Assembly (NCBI GenBank): GCA_028711965.1
Contig: JAQTRD010000001.1
Coordinates: 1 to 25,384, forward strand
Length of the DNA stretch: 25,384 bases
Source: Candidatus Colwelliibacteriota bacterium
GTDB taxonomy: Bacteria > Patescibacteriota > Minisyncoccia > UBA6257 > Colwellbacteraceae
Direction of reading: 5' to 3'
The position numbers and the translations under genes are program-made. Below are positions 13,419 through 20,720 of this stretch, in pieces (position 1 is the stretch's first letter; every line of letters begins with the position of its first letter). The notes below the pieces were generated by a model. It did not search any database, was not told where the DNA came from, and saw only the letters and a list, made by a program, of their open reading frames with translations.

Positions 13419-14939
13419 CTATTCTATCCTGAAGAGCGCGTATCCTTCTTCTTCGTTCGGTATTTCGGATAAGTCTTTGATATAGACAATATTCTTTATC
13501 GAGCGATGTTCCGGAATAAAAGAGTCGGTTAAGAACATCACGGTTTGTGTCGGCATTGGCCATCCGCGAACATCAGCTCCTCCTGCCGTTACGAGAATAT
13601 ATTTTTTAGTCGAATTAGGCAGAGAATTTATTTCTTGCGCTATATCGACAAAGTTCTGGTTATAGGCTCCCGAAACATTCGGATTGCTTCCCCATCTCAC
13701 GAAGTATAGGAAATATCCCTCGACTACGACAAAAACGGCAAGCAGCATAGCAAAGATCATGCTTATTTTCTTTGATCGGCGGCCGATTTTTTCAAGAAGC
13801 CAGTCAGCCCCGATCCCTGCAAGAATGAAGGCGGGCGGAATTGTGATTATCGCGCGCAACGCATGAGGTATTCCCTCGCTTGAAGCGACAACGGGAAGCA
13901 GAGAGACGGCAAATGAAGAGAAGAGAACAACAAACGGAAACCGGTCTCCGCCATCGGAACCACTCTTTCTTCTGAATAATAAGACTAATCCAGTCGATAT
14001 GCCGATTATAAACAGCGCGCCAACAATGGAAGAGAGAACGGGGTCTCCCGAATAGTTATGTCTCCAATTGAAGTCTCCCATTATATTAAACGATCCGAGT
14101 GTCTTTGCCGTGTTGATAAGTAATGTCAGAACGGGAGATTTGTCTGATATTACCGAAACTTGGGCGGTTCTTCCCAAAAAATCGGACGGGTGGGATATGA
14201 AGTAAGCGGCAAGAGGGGAAAATACCACAATTGAAGCGACAGTGAATGCGGCAAAAACCGAGATGAATTTTCCCGCATATTTTTCTTTTACTGCCTGAAA
14301 AATCTTTGCGAAAAAAATGATGGCTATTATGATTGGTGTCGCGCGATAGGCGATATAGGAATGCATACCCAGCCCGAATACGACTCCCGCTGTCACAGCT
14401 AAGATCATTGCCTTGCCGAAACGCTCCTTAATTAAAGGAAGAGATTTAACTAAGAAGAATAACGACCAAACAAGGAAACAGGGAGCCATATTTGCCCGGA
14501 AACCGATACGGGAAAGGAGAACTGCCCATATCCCGGTTGCCGCGAAAAGAGCGGAGAAAAAAGCTATTCTGACAGATCTTTCTCCTTTGTTTTTAAACAA
14601 CTCCCTAGCGAGGAAGAAAATGCCTATGACGGTAAGAACTCCGAAGAGGGCAGAGGCGGATCTTAAGGCGACGGGAGTGTCGCCGAAGACTTTAGTGAAT
14701 AAGGCTTGGATGTTGATGAATAGCCCTTCCCGGCCGTTGTTTTCGGGATAAAAAACTTTGAACGATCCGGTTGCAAGCGCCTCTTGCGCGTTCGATCCGT
14801 TCATCGCTTCATCGGGGTAGAGACCGGGAGGGAGCGTTTCTAAATTGTAGAAACGAAAGAACGCGGCTATAATTAAAACAATAAGGGCGGCTCGTCTCGC
14901 CGAGGGCTCGCTAAGGCGGACCCAAATACTTTTTGTCAT
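13419..14939 (-). CDS. GT39/ArnT-like membrane glycosyltransferase
   Basis: 506 residues with 11-12 predicted hydrophobic helices, the GT-C layout of dolichyl/undecaprenyl-phosphate sugar transferases. The first outer loop has LPPGLYPDEAMNG with the catalytic-type Asp43-Glu44 pair, followed by YPENNGREGLF, a second conserved loop of the family. It should move a sugar from a lipid-phosphate donor onto a protein or glycan outside the membrane; acceptor unknown. The C-terminal 100 residues (after helix about 390-410) form a soluble domain. It is divergent from the next gene with only 15 bases between the two start codons; a CATAAT (14957-14952) is the best -10 candidate. Ends just after the terminator of the convergent gene. 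Confidence 0.85.
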   Translation of the reverse strand: MTKSIWVRLSEPSARRAALIVLIIAAFFRFYNLETLPPGLYPDEAMNGSNAQEALATGSFKVFYPENNGREGLFINIQALFTKVFGDTPVALRSASALFGVLTVIGIFFLARELFKNKGERSVRIAFFSALFAATGIWAVLLSRIGFRANMAPCFLVWSLFFLVKSLPLIKERFGKAMILAVTAGVVFGLGMHSYIAYRATPIIIAIIFFAKIFQAVKEKYAGKFISVFAAFTVASIVVFSPLAAYFISHPSDFLGRTAQVSVISDKSPVLTLLINTAKTLGSFNIMGDFNWRHNYSGDPVLSSIVGALFIIGISTGLVLLFRRKSGSDGGDRFPFVVLFSSFAVSLLPVVASSEGIPHALRAIITIPPAFILAGIGADWLLEKIGRRSKKISMIFAMLLAVFVVVEGYFLYFVRWGSNPNVSGAYNQNFVDIAQEINSLPNSTKKYILVTAGGADVRGWPMPTQTVMFLTDSFIPEHRSIKNIVYIKDLSEIPNEEEGYALFRIE

Positions 14940-14942
14940 TGA

Positions 14943-14948
14943 TATAAT
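14943..14948 (+). promoter_or_regulatory. -10 box in the 15-base divergent spacer
   Basis: TATAAT six bases before ATG 14955. The minus-strand candidate CATAAT (14957-14952) overlaps the start codon of the plus gene, so the two transcription starts compete for the same DNA. Confidence 0.55.
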
Positions 14949-14954
14949 TTTATT

Positions 14955-15608
14955 ATGGATAACGAGACTTTGCTACTGGTTGCCATTACTATTGCCGCTT
15001 TCGCTGTAATAATCGCCGTTGCCGCGCGGTATTTGATTCGCAGTTTTAAAAAGGCCAGAAGGGATGCCGTTGTCTTTTCGATCAATCTTAACGACAAAGA
15101 AGAGGAAAGGGCGGCGGAATTCTTAAAAAAGGTTTCTTTTCCTATCGCTTTCGACGTGGTAGTTCAGCATCTTGGGAAAGAGAGGGAGAATTATTTTATT
15201 GTTTCCCGGAAATACGCCGAAAGAGCGGAAAGAGAACTGAAAGATCATTGGCCTGGTGTCTCGATATCCATGTCTCATGATTATCTCATATTCCATCACG
15301 GCGGATTTTATGACGCCTTCAGAGTCGCGATACCGGAACACGAATTCGGAGGACACGACATATCGGCCGTGGACCTCTCGAAAATAAATGAAATAGGAGA
15401 AGGAGCGCTTATCCGTTTCTTCCGCGATCCGGGAGATAAATCGGCCGACATTAAAGTGCTGGGAATGTTTTCCGCTCCGAGCGAGAGGCAGCTTATGGAG
15501 GTTGAAAGCGTCGTTAAAAAGTCTTTTGAAGGAAGGAAAATACTAAAGCCGAGAAATAAGGACGAAGTATTCGAAGCGTTTAACTCTACGGAGGAAATAG
15601 CTGTTTAA
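14955..15608 (+). CDS. Membrane-anchored protein, possibly related to type IV secretion-associated CPR proteins
   Basis: 217 residues: one N-terminal helix (about 5-28), a basic stop (RSFKKARRD), then a mixed alpha/beta domain. The stretch FPIAFDVVVQHLGKERENYF followed by VSRKYAERAERELKDHWPGV resembles the N-terminal domain found in front of VirB4/HerA-like ATPases in CPR genomes (DUF8128-like, from memory). No ATPase follows here; the next gene is murB, 215 bases on. The domain would lie in the cytoplasm if the helix is a reverse signal anchor. The gene is leaderless by its TATAAT-6-ATG spacing. Function unknown; the secretion link is weak inference. Confidence 0.65.
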   Translation: MDNETLLLVAITIAAFAVIIAVAARYLIRSFKKARRDAVVFSINLNDKEEERAAEFLKKVSFPIAFDVVVQHLGKERENYFIVSRKYAERAERELKDHWPGVSISMSHDYLIFHHGGFYDAFRVAIPEHEFGGHDISAVDLSKINEIGEGALIRFFRDPGDKSADIKVLGMFSAPSERQLMEVESVVKKSFEGRKILKPRNKDEVFEAFNSTEEIAV

Positions 15609-15620
15609 ATTTCCAATTTC

Positions 15621-15649
15621 TCCCCTTTCGGGGATCTCCCGCAGGGAGA
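15621..15649 (+). terminator. Two adjacent hairpins after the membrane-anchored gene
   Basis: TCCCC/GGGGA (15621-15625 with 15630-15634) and TCTCCC/GGGAGA (15635-15640 with 15644-15649) follow the stop codon. No U run follows, so termination is uncertain. Similar bases (CAATTTC, 15614-15620 and 15657-15663) flank the pair as a short direct repeat. Confidence 0.4.
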
Positions 15650-15694
15650 CAAATCTCAATTTCCAAAAGGCTGACATTGTGTTATATTTTCCTT

Positions 15695-15782
15695 GGACGG
15701 CGGATGCGCACTCGCAAAACACAAATGGTTATTCGGGGTCACCACTGCCGTCCACTCAAGATCCGTCGATGAGACGGATTTT
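15695..15782 (+). ncRNA. Candidate structured small RNA or riboswitch-like leader upstream of murB
   Basis: An extended -10 (TGTTATATT, 15680-15688) predicts a start near 15695. There an 8-bp helix begins: TGGACGGC (15694-15701) with GCCGTCCA (15747-15754). Two short hairpins fit between its arms: TGCG/CGCA around 15705-15716 and TGGT/ACCA around 15726-15744, giving a three-way junction. A terminator-like hairpin ATCCGTC/GACGGAT (15761-15767 with 15773-15779) plus four U follows. It is not a tRNA (59 bases between arms, no anticodon arm). It lies 42 bases before murB, so it may be a stand-alone RNA or a leader controlling murB. Confidence 0.4.
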
Positions 15783-15823
15783 GCGTCTCAAGGTGGTATT
15801 ATATACATATATAAGGAAGTCAT

Positions 15824-16768
15824 ATGCAGAAATCAGTTTGGCTCAAAGAACATACTACTTATAAAATCGGCGGACCGGCCGCTTATTTCGTCGAGGTCAA
15901 GGATGTACGCGATATAGAAAAAGCGGTCAGTGAATGGAAAAGCATTGGCGGTGACGTGCGTGACATTTTTATTCTTGGCGGAGGGGCCAACGTTCTCTTG
16001 CCCGACAGCGGTTTTTCAGGCCTGATTCTTAAAATATCGATTGCGGGCATTGACCTAACGGAAAAGGGACTGATAGAAGCGGGAGCGGGGACACTGCTTA
16101 AAGATATCGTTGAATTTGCGGCTGACAAAGAATTGTCGGGGATGGAATGGGCTGCCGGACTTCCCGGATCTTTTGCCGGTGCCATAAGAGGGAATGCGGG
16201 TGCTTTTGGAGGAGAAATGAAAGACGTTATTATTGAAGTTAAGAGTGTAGAGCTTTCCTCTCCGGATAAAATAATCATCAGGCGAAACAAAGACTGCGAA
16301 TTTGACTACCGCACAAGCAGATACAAGAAAGAAGGAGGAGAAGTGATAATCTCGGCAATAGTTAAGCTTTCTCCGGGTGAGGAAAAGAATATACGCGACA
16401 GGATGGATGAATACGTTAAATATCGGGAAGACCACCAACCCCTTGAGTATCCGAGCGCCGGAAGCACCTTTAAGAACATAGATGTAAAATACATCACGAG
16501 TAAGCAGAAAAAAGAATGGGCAACGGTGATAAAAAACGATCCTTTTCCTGTTGTTCCTGTAGCGTTTCTCTTAAGCGAAGCGGGACTTAAGGGAAAAAGA
16601 ATTGGAGGAGCGGTTATATCAGAGAAACATCCAAACTTTTTTATTAATTATGACAATGCAACCGCGGACGATGTTAAAAAATTAATTTCTCTCGCGCAGA
16701 AAGAAGTAAAAAATAAATTTAACATCGATATCGAACCAGAAATACAAATTATTGATCGTGAAATTTAA
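15824..16768 (+). CDS. murB: UDP-N-acetylenolpyruvoylglucosamine reductase (MurB)
   Basis: 314-residue flavoenzyme making UDP-N-acetylmuramate for peptidoglycan. FAD-binding motifs: NTTYKIGG-type HTTYKIGGPA, ILGGGANVLL, and GLPGSFAGAIRGNAGAFGG. Catalytic side: YRTSRYKK, PSAGSTFKN with the proton-donor Ser, and the final Glu in EPEIQII. The segment SEAGLKGKRIGGAVISEKHPN marks the type II (Gram-positive-like) form. AAGGAAG four bases before the ATG is a usable Shine-Dalgarno, unlike the leaderless core genes. A possible promoter is TTTTGC-17-TATACA (about 15779-15807), just behind the candidate small RNA. Confidence 0.96.
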   Translation: MQKSVWLKEHTTYKIGGPAAYFVEVKDVRDIEKAVSEWKSIGGDVRDIFILGGGANVLLPDSGFSGLILKISIAGIDLTEKGLIEAGAGTLLKDIVEFAADKELSGMEWAAGLPGSFAGAIRGNAGAFGGEMKDVIIEVKSVELSSPDKIIIRRNKDCEFDYRTSRYKKEGGEVIISAIVKLSPGEEKNIRDRMDEYVKYREDHQPLEYPSAGSTFKNIDVKYITSKQKKEWATVIKNDPFPVVPVAFLLSEAGLKGKRIGGAVISEKHPNFFINYDNATADDVKKLISLAQKEVKNKFNIDIEPEIQIIDREI

Positions 16769-16946
16769 ATCAAAAATGGTGAAATGAAAAAATATTTTTG
16801 CGATTTAAGTTTTAAGATTTAAAATTTATGAATTTAAAAGTTATCCACATATCAAAAAATATTTATTTGTTCTAAAATTAAGTCAGAAGTTGATGAAAAT
16901 GATTGGTCGGCATTTTCTTAACTTAAATAAAAAAATAAAAAATAAA
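16769..16946 (+). other. AT-rich spacer with one perfect DnaA-box sequence
   Basis: 178 bases, strongly AT-rich, with runs such as AAAAATATTTTT. It holds one TTATCCACA (16841-16849). No second box, dnaA or dnaN is near, so it is not called an origin. It separates murB from the histone-like gene and must carry that gene's promoter, which I cannot place with confidence. Confidence 0.5.
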
Positions 16947-17102
16947 ATGGCTGCAAAAAAGAAAGCTACTAAGAAGAAGGTTACCGCAAAGAAGCCTGCT
17001 AAGAGAAAGGCTGCGAAAAAGACTGTAAAGAAGGCCGTAAAGAAGACCACCAAGAAGACTACTAAAAAAGCTGCTAAGAGGAAGACCTCTAAGAGAAAAT
17101 AA
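16947..17102 (+). CDS. Lysine-rich histone H1-like DNA-binding protein
   Basis: 51 residues from ATG 16947: almost only Lys (24), Arg (3), Ala and Thr, in repeats such as AAKKT and KKTTKK, with one Pro. This is the pattern of bacterial H1-like proteins (Hc1/HctB tails, AlgP-like), which bind DNA or RNA without a fold of their own. A longer in-frame reading from 16890 adds MMKMIGRHFLNLNKKIKNK, but that part is encoded in AT-rich spacer, so the shorter start is preferred. No clear Shine-Dalgarno. A terminator follows, then repeat copy B. The role in nucleoid packing is inference from composition. Confidence 0.75.
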   Translation: MAAKKKATKKKVTAKKPAKRKAAKKTVKKAVKKTTKKTTKKAAKRKTSKRK

Positions 17103-17122
17103 ACCGGCCAAAGCTTTTTCTG

Positions 17123-17150
17123 TCCCGCCCCCTAAAAGGGCGGGATTCTT
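17123..17150 (+). terminator. Terminator of the histone-like gene
   Basis: 8-bp stem TCCCGCCC/GGGCGGGA (17123-17130 with 17138-17145), loop CCTAAAA, followed by TTCTTGTTT. Confidence 0.8.
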
Positions 17151-17153
17151 GTT

Positions 17154-17276
17154 TAAATCTTTGATTTTAGGGCGTCTCGTCGTTATATCGCGAAAAATAC
17201 AACTCGTTGTACATCCAGCACAGCTCGTCGTATTTTCCACGATATGCCTAAATCCGCGTCTAAAATAAAAGATTTA
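17154..17276. repeat. Structured repeat element, copy B
   Basis: A 123-base relative of copy A (9861-9984). Outer arms 17154-17170 and 17260-17276 pair at 16 of 17 positions. The central hairpin is GAAAAATAC with GTATTTTCC (17192-17200 with 17230-17238, one mismatch), then GTTGTAC with GCACAGC (17206-17212 with 17218-17224), loop ATCCA. An added helix ATATCG/CGATAT (17185-17190 with 17240-17245) extends it; copy A has GCGT/ACGC there. Like copy A it follows a plus-strand gene. Confidence 0.75.
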
Positions 17277-17277
17277 A

Positions 17278-17306
17278 TTCACTAAGGAATTAAAAAAAGT
17301 TATAAT
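17278..17306 (+). promoter_or_regulatory. Promoter of the hibernation factor gene
   Basis: TTCACT (17278-17283), 17-base spacer, TATAAT (17301-17306). The ATG at 17314 is seven bases after the -10 box; the upstream in-frame ATG (17305) is inside the box and cannot be the start. Confidence 0.65.
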
Positions 17307-17313
17307 GGTAATT

Positions 17314-17628
17314 ATGAAAGTAAACATCAAAACCAAAAATTTTGAGCTCACGGAAGCCTTAAGGGATTATATCCAAGAGAAGATGGACTATCTCGACAGA
17401 CTCGTCTCCGAATGGGAAAAAGAGGGAGGAGTAGAAATGGATTTTGAAGCGGCGAAAGACACGATGCACCATAATAAAGGAAAAGTTTATTATGCGGAGG
17501 CGAACCTTTCTGTTCCGGGTAAAGTCATCCGCGCGTCAAAAAACGGGGAGAATCTCCACTCGGCGATTGATGAGGTAAAAGAAGTCCTTGCGGGCGAAAT
17601 AAAGAAGTATAAGGAGAGGGTAAAATAG
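17314..17628 (+). CDS. hpf: Ribosome hibernation promoting factor (HPF/RaiA family)
   Basis: 104 residues from ATG 17314 (MKVNIKTKNFELTEALRDYI). The beta-alpha-beta-beta-beta-alpha fold of the family is readable: strand 1, helix with EALRDYIQEKMDYLDRL, three strands (VEMDF, KVYYAEANLSV, KVIRASKNG) and helix 2 (LHSAIDEVKEVLAGEIKKYK). It binds the 30S decoding site and blocks translation in starved cells. It has no long C-terminal dimerisation domain, so it is the short form. The spacing between promoter and ATG predicts a leaderless message. secA follows with its own promoter. Confidence 0.92.
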   Translation: MKVNIKTKNFELTEALRDYIQEKMDYLDRLVSEWEKEGGVEMDFEAAKDTMHHNKGKVYYAEANLSVPGKVIRASKNGENLHSAIDEVKEVLAGEIKKYKERVK

Positions 17629-17665
17629 TTCGTTTGCCGGAGTTTCTCCATATCTGTTACGCAAC

Positions 17666-17694
17666 TTGCGAAACGGCCTTTAAAATAGGATAAT
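17666..17694 (+). promoter_or_regulatory. Promoter of secA
   Basis: TTGCGA (17666-17671), 17-base spacer, GATAAT (17689-17694), ten bases before the secA ATG; leader of about four bases, no Shine-Dalgarno. Confidence 0.6.
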
Positions 17695-17704
17695 TGGCTC
17701 ACGA

Positions 17705-20197
17705 ATGATTCTTAAATCTATTTTCGGAAACCCGCAAGAGAAGAAATCAAAGGCTATTCTGGAAAGAATAAACGCCTTAGAATCTTCCCTTATTGACTTA
17801 AAAGACGACGAGCTCAAAAAGAAGTCATCCGACATAAAGGATAGGGTGTCTTCGGGAGAGTCTTTAGATGATGTTTTGCCTGAAAGCTTTGCCCTCGTGA
17901 GGGAAGCGGCTAAGCGAACGCTTGGTCAAAGGCATTTTGATACCCAGCTTATGGGCGCCATCAATCTGCATAACGGATCGATAGTCGAGATGATGACTGG
18001 AGAAGGAAAGACATTAGCCGTCACTCCGGCGGTTTATTTGAATGCTCTTTCCGGCAAGGGGGTTCATATAATAACGGTTAACGATTACCTTGCAAGTCGC
18101 GATGCCGTTTGGATGGGGCAGATCTATTGGTTTTTAGGGCTAAAAGTAAGCTGCCTTGTCCATAACGGGGCCTATATTTATGACCCCGATTTTAGTGTGA
18201 GCGACGAAGAAGAGAAAGAAGCTGACAAAAGACGAGATGAGACCGGATCGTTTCTTGTTCAGCACAAATTTTTGCGTCCAGTTTCTCGCAAAGAAGCGTA
18301 TTTGGCGGACGTCGTTCACGGAACCAATCACGAATTCGGATTCGATTATCTTCGAGACAATCTTTCTCGCTCCAAAAGCGAGCAAGCCCAGAGAGAACAC
18401 AACTTTGCCGTCATAGACGAGGTTGACTCCATCCTTATAGATGAAGCGAGGACGCCTCTTATAATTTCCGCTCCTGACAGGGAATCAAGCGAACAGTACA
18501 AGATAATGACCAGAGCCGTTTCCCGGCTTGTTAGAGACGAAGATTATACTCTTGATGAAAAGATGCGATCCGTGGAAATCACCCAAGCCGGAATAGACAA
18601 AGTTGAAAAAGCAACCGGCGTATCGGAACTGTATTCTCCGGAAAATCTGCAGCTTGTCCACTATCTCGATGAATGCCTTAAAGCCAAAGCGCTTTTCGAG
18701 CGGGATCGCGATTATGTCGTCAAAGACGGAGAGGTGATAATAGTCGATCAGTTTACCGGCCGGATGATGTACGGCAGGCGGTATTCCGGCGGACTTCATC
18801 AAGCGATAGAAGCGAAAGAGGGTGTTGCCGTCCAAGAAGAATCTAAGACATACGCGCAGATAACCATTCAGAATTATTTCCGCCTGTACTCTAAGCTTTC
18901 CGGAATGACGGGTACGGCCCAGACGTCGGCCGAAGAGTTCCATAAGGTATATAACTTGGAGACCGTTACAATTCCCACAAACAAGCCAATAGCGAGAAAG
19001 GATATGCCGGACTTGGTTTATAAGACGACGGACGCCAAGTACAAAGCTGTTGTCGAAGAGATAAGGGAAAAATTCGATAAAGGACAGCCGGTTCTTATAG
19101 GAACGGTATCAATAGAAAAAAACGAGACCTTGGCTGGTTATCTTAATAAGGCAGGCCTTCCTTACGAAGTGCTAAATGCCAAGAATCATGAGAGAGAAGG
19201 ATCTATTATCGCTCAGGCTGGAAGGAAAGGCGCTATAACGGTCGCAACCAATATGGCCGGACGCGGAGTTGATATAATTCTCGGCGGGAGCCCATATGAA
19301 AAGGAGAATGCGGACGAAGTGCGTTCTCTCGGAGGACTCCATGTCATAGGCACGGAGCGCCACGAGGCAAGGCGCATAGACAATCAGCTAAGAGGAAGAT
19401 CTGGAAGGCAGGGAGATCCCGGTTCATCGCGATTTTTCCTTTCTCTTGAGGATGATTTGATGCGGATATTCGGCGGAGAGCGCCTGAAATCGCTTATGCA
19501 GTCGCTGAATATTCCTGATAATATGCCGATTGAATCAAGGCTTGTCTCGAGATCCATTATTGAGGCCCAAAGAAAAATAGAAGGATTCCATTTCGATTCC
19601 AGAAAACATCTTCTTGAATATGACGATGTATTGAACAAGCAGAGGCTGGCTATATATAAGAAGAGGCAAGAGATACTCGAAGCGGACAAGGAAGACTTCT
19701 TAGGAATAATCGGAGAGTCCATAGACGCCCGCGCCGAAAAACTCTCGGAAGAAGAATTGGCAAAAAACAATCCGGGAGACATTAAGAAGAAAATATCCGA
19801 TTTGGAAGGAATAGAGTGGATGAAAGGGCCTGTTCTGGGAACGCTTGATATGCTTTGGATGAATCATTTGGAAGACTTGGAAGCCTTAAACGAATCGGTG
19901 CGTATCAGAGCGTACGGACAGCACGATCCGCTTGTGGAATACAGGCGCGAGAGTCATACCCTCTATAACGACTTATTGGATAATTTCAACGCGCTTATTT
20001 TCGATAATATGTCGAAGATCCAGTCGATCGAAGTCAAAAAAGGGGAAGCGCCGACGTCGCAGCAGAGAAGTGATTTGCCTCCGTTGGATATGTCTCCCGA
20101 AAAACTGGCTAAAATAGGCAGAAACGACCCTTGCCCATGCGGAGCGAAAAAGCCAGACGGGACGCCGATTAAGTTCAAGCACTGTCATGGAAGATAA
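17705..20197 (+). CDS. secA: Preprotein translocase ATPase SecA
   Basis: 830-residue motor that pushes unfolded preproteins through SecYEG. Walker A MTGEGKT is at residues 97-103 and Walker B VIDEVDSILIDEARTPLI starts near 236. The preprotein cross-linking domain, helicase motifs (GTVSIEKNE, ATNMAGRGVDI, LRGRSGRQGD) and helical scaffold follow. A charged insertion of about 40 residues (about 158-196, SDEEEKEADKRRDET) sits between GAYIYD and EAYLADV. The zinc-binding SEC-C tail is present, CPCGAKKPDGTPIKFKHCHG, with Cys810, Cys812, Cys827 and His828, but it has five extra residues compared with the usual CPCGSGKKYKxCHG. A second, partial SEC-C sequence lies just behind the stop. Confidence 0.97.
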   Translation: MILKSIFGNPQEKKSKAILERINALESSLIDLKDDELKKKSSDIKDRVSSGESLDDVLPESFALVREAAKRTLGQRHFDTQLMGAINLHNGSIVEMMTGEGKTLAVTPAVYLNALSGKGVHIITVNDYLASRDAVWMGQIYWFLGLKVSCLVHNGAYIYDPDFSVSDEEEKEADKRRDETGSFLVQHKFLRPVSRKEAYLADVVHGTNHEFGFDYLRDNLSRSKSEQAQREHNFAVIDEVDSILIDEARTPLIISAPDRESSEQYKIMTRAVSRLVRDEDYTLDEKMRSVEITQAGIDKVEKATGVSELYSPENLQLVHYLDECLKAKALFERDRDYVVKDGEVIIVDQFTGRMMYGRRYSGGLHQAIEAKEGVAVQEESKTYAQITIQNYFRLYSKLSGMTGTAQTSAEEFHKVYNLETVTIPTNKPIARKDMPDLVYKTTDAKYKAVVEEIREKFDKGQPVLIGTVSIEKNETLAGYLNKAGLPYEVLNAKNHEREGSIIAQAGRKGAITVATNMAGRGVDIILGGSPYEKENADEVRSLGGLHVIGTERHEARRIDNQLRGRSGRQGDPGSSRFFLSLEDDLMRIFGGERLKSLMQSLNIPDNMPIESRLVSRSIIEAQRKIEGFHFDSRKHLLEYDDVLNKQRLAIYKKRQEILEADKEDFLGIIGESIDARAEKLSEEELAKNNPGDIKKKISDLEGIEWMKGPVLGTLDMLWMNHLEDLEALNESVRIRAYGQHDPLVEYRRESHTLYNDLLDNFNALIFDNMSKIQSIEVKKGEAPTSQQRSDLPPLDMSPEKLAKIGRNDPCPCGAKKPDGTPIKFKHCHGR

Positions 20198-20204
20198 TCA
20201 TATT

Positions 20205-20291
20205 ATGCAAAATAACGAGCGAAGTCCTGCCGAAGTTTTAACGAAGGCGTACGGAAGCGGAAAAAAATTCAAGAAATGCCACGGGGCGTAG
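20205..20291 (+). CDS. SEC-C-like mini-ORF behind secA (possible relic)
   Basis: A 28-residue ORF in another frame than secA, starting eight bases after its stop (an in-frame ATG at 20187 would overlap secA by 11 bases). It ends GSGKKFKKCHGA, the consensus end of a SEC-C zinc motif, but the first two zinc cysteines are missing: KAYG stands where CPCG should be. GGAAGA about 11 bases upstream could serve as Shine-Dalgarno, and the TAG stop is four bases before the next ATG, so coupling with the Nudix gene is possible. It may be the relic of a second SEC-C tail left by recombination, or a true micro-protein. Confidence 0.45.
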   Translation: MQNNERSPAEVLTKAYGSGKKFKKCHGA

Positions 20292-20295
20292 GAGT

Positions 20296-20700
20296 ATGAA
20301 GAATCACGCAGCTATTGTATTGCATGACGGTGATAAAATTCTTTTTATTAAACGGGCGGCAACTAAGAAGTCTTTGCCGAATATTTGGGCGTTTCCGTCC
20401 GGAACTATGGAAGACGGAGAAACTATCAAAGAGACTGCGATTAGGGAAGCGAGAGAAGAGTTAGGTGTAGATGTCATCATTGAAAGAGAGATAGGTAGTG
20501 TTGAATTGCCAGAATTGGAATCAATCCTTCATTTTGTTATCTGTAAAAAAAGTTACGGCGACATTATCTTTAATGAAGGAGAAATCCAGAAAATAAGATG
20601 GATGACGTTTGATGAATTTTTTAATGAATATTCTGACGATCAAATAGGCCATGGGCTCATATATTTGAGGAAAAATCCTCAGATATGGCAAAGCATATGA
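20296..20700 (+). CDS. Nudix hydrolase (canonical box)
   Basis: 134 residues. A perfect Nudix box lies at 36-58: GTMEDGE, seven residues, then REAREELGV (Gly36, Glu42, Arg50, Glu51, Glu54, Glu55, Gly57). Such enzymes cut nucleoside diphosphates linked to another group, often oxidised dNTPs (MutT-like) or sugar nucleotides; substrate unknown. A GGAG lies one base before the ATG, very close for a Shine-Dalgarno, and the stop of the mini-ORF is four bases upstream, so translation is probably by coupling. First gene of a tight four-gene group. Confidence 0.92.
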   Translation: MKNHAAIVLHDGDKILFIKRAATKKSLPNIWAFPSGTMEDGETIKETAIREAREELGVDVIIEREIGSVELPELESILHFVICKKSYGDIIFNEGEIQKIRWMTFDEFFNEYSDDQIGHGLIYLRKNPQIWQSI

Positions 20701-20720
20701 AAATTAATAAAGAGTAGGAG

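Noticed and set aside
15694..15754. The 8-bp closing helix upstream of murB as a tRNA acceptor stem
   Set aside because: Too short for a tRNA, no anticodon arm, and three bases separate the would-be T arm from the acceptor strand.
16841..16849. Perfect DnaA-box sequences TTATCCACA here and at 22907-22915 as signs of a replication origin
   Set aside because: Each occurs singly, 6 kb apart, without box clusters, an unwinding region next to several boxes, or dnaA/dnaN genes. Two chance or regulatory sites are more likely.
9861..17276. The two 123-base elements as transposon (MITE) copies or a CRISPR-like array
   Set aside because: Their end sequences differ between copies, no target-site duplication is visible, and there are only two distant copies without spacers.
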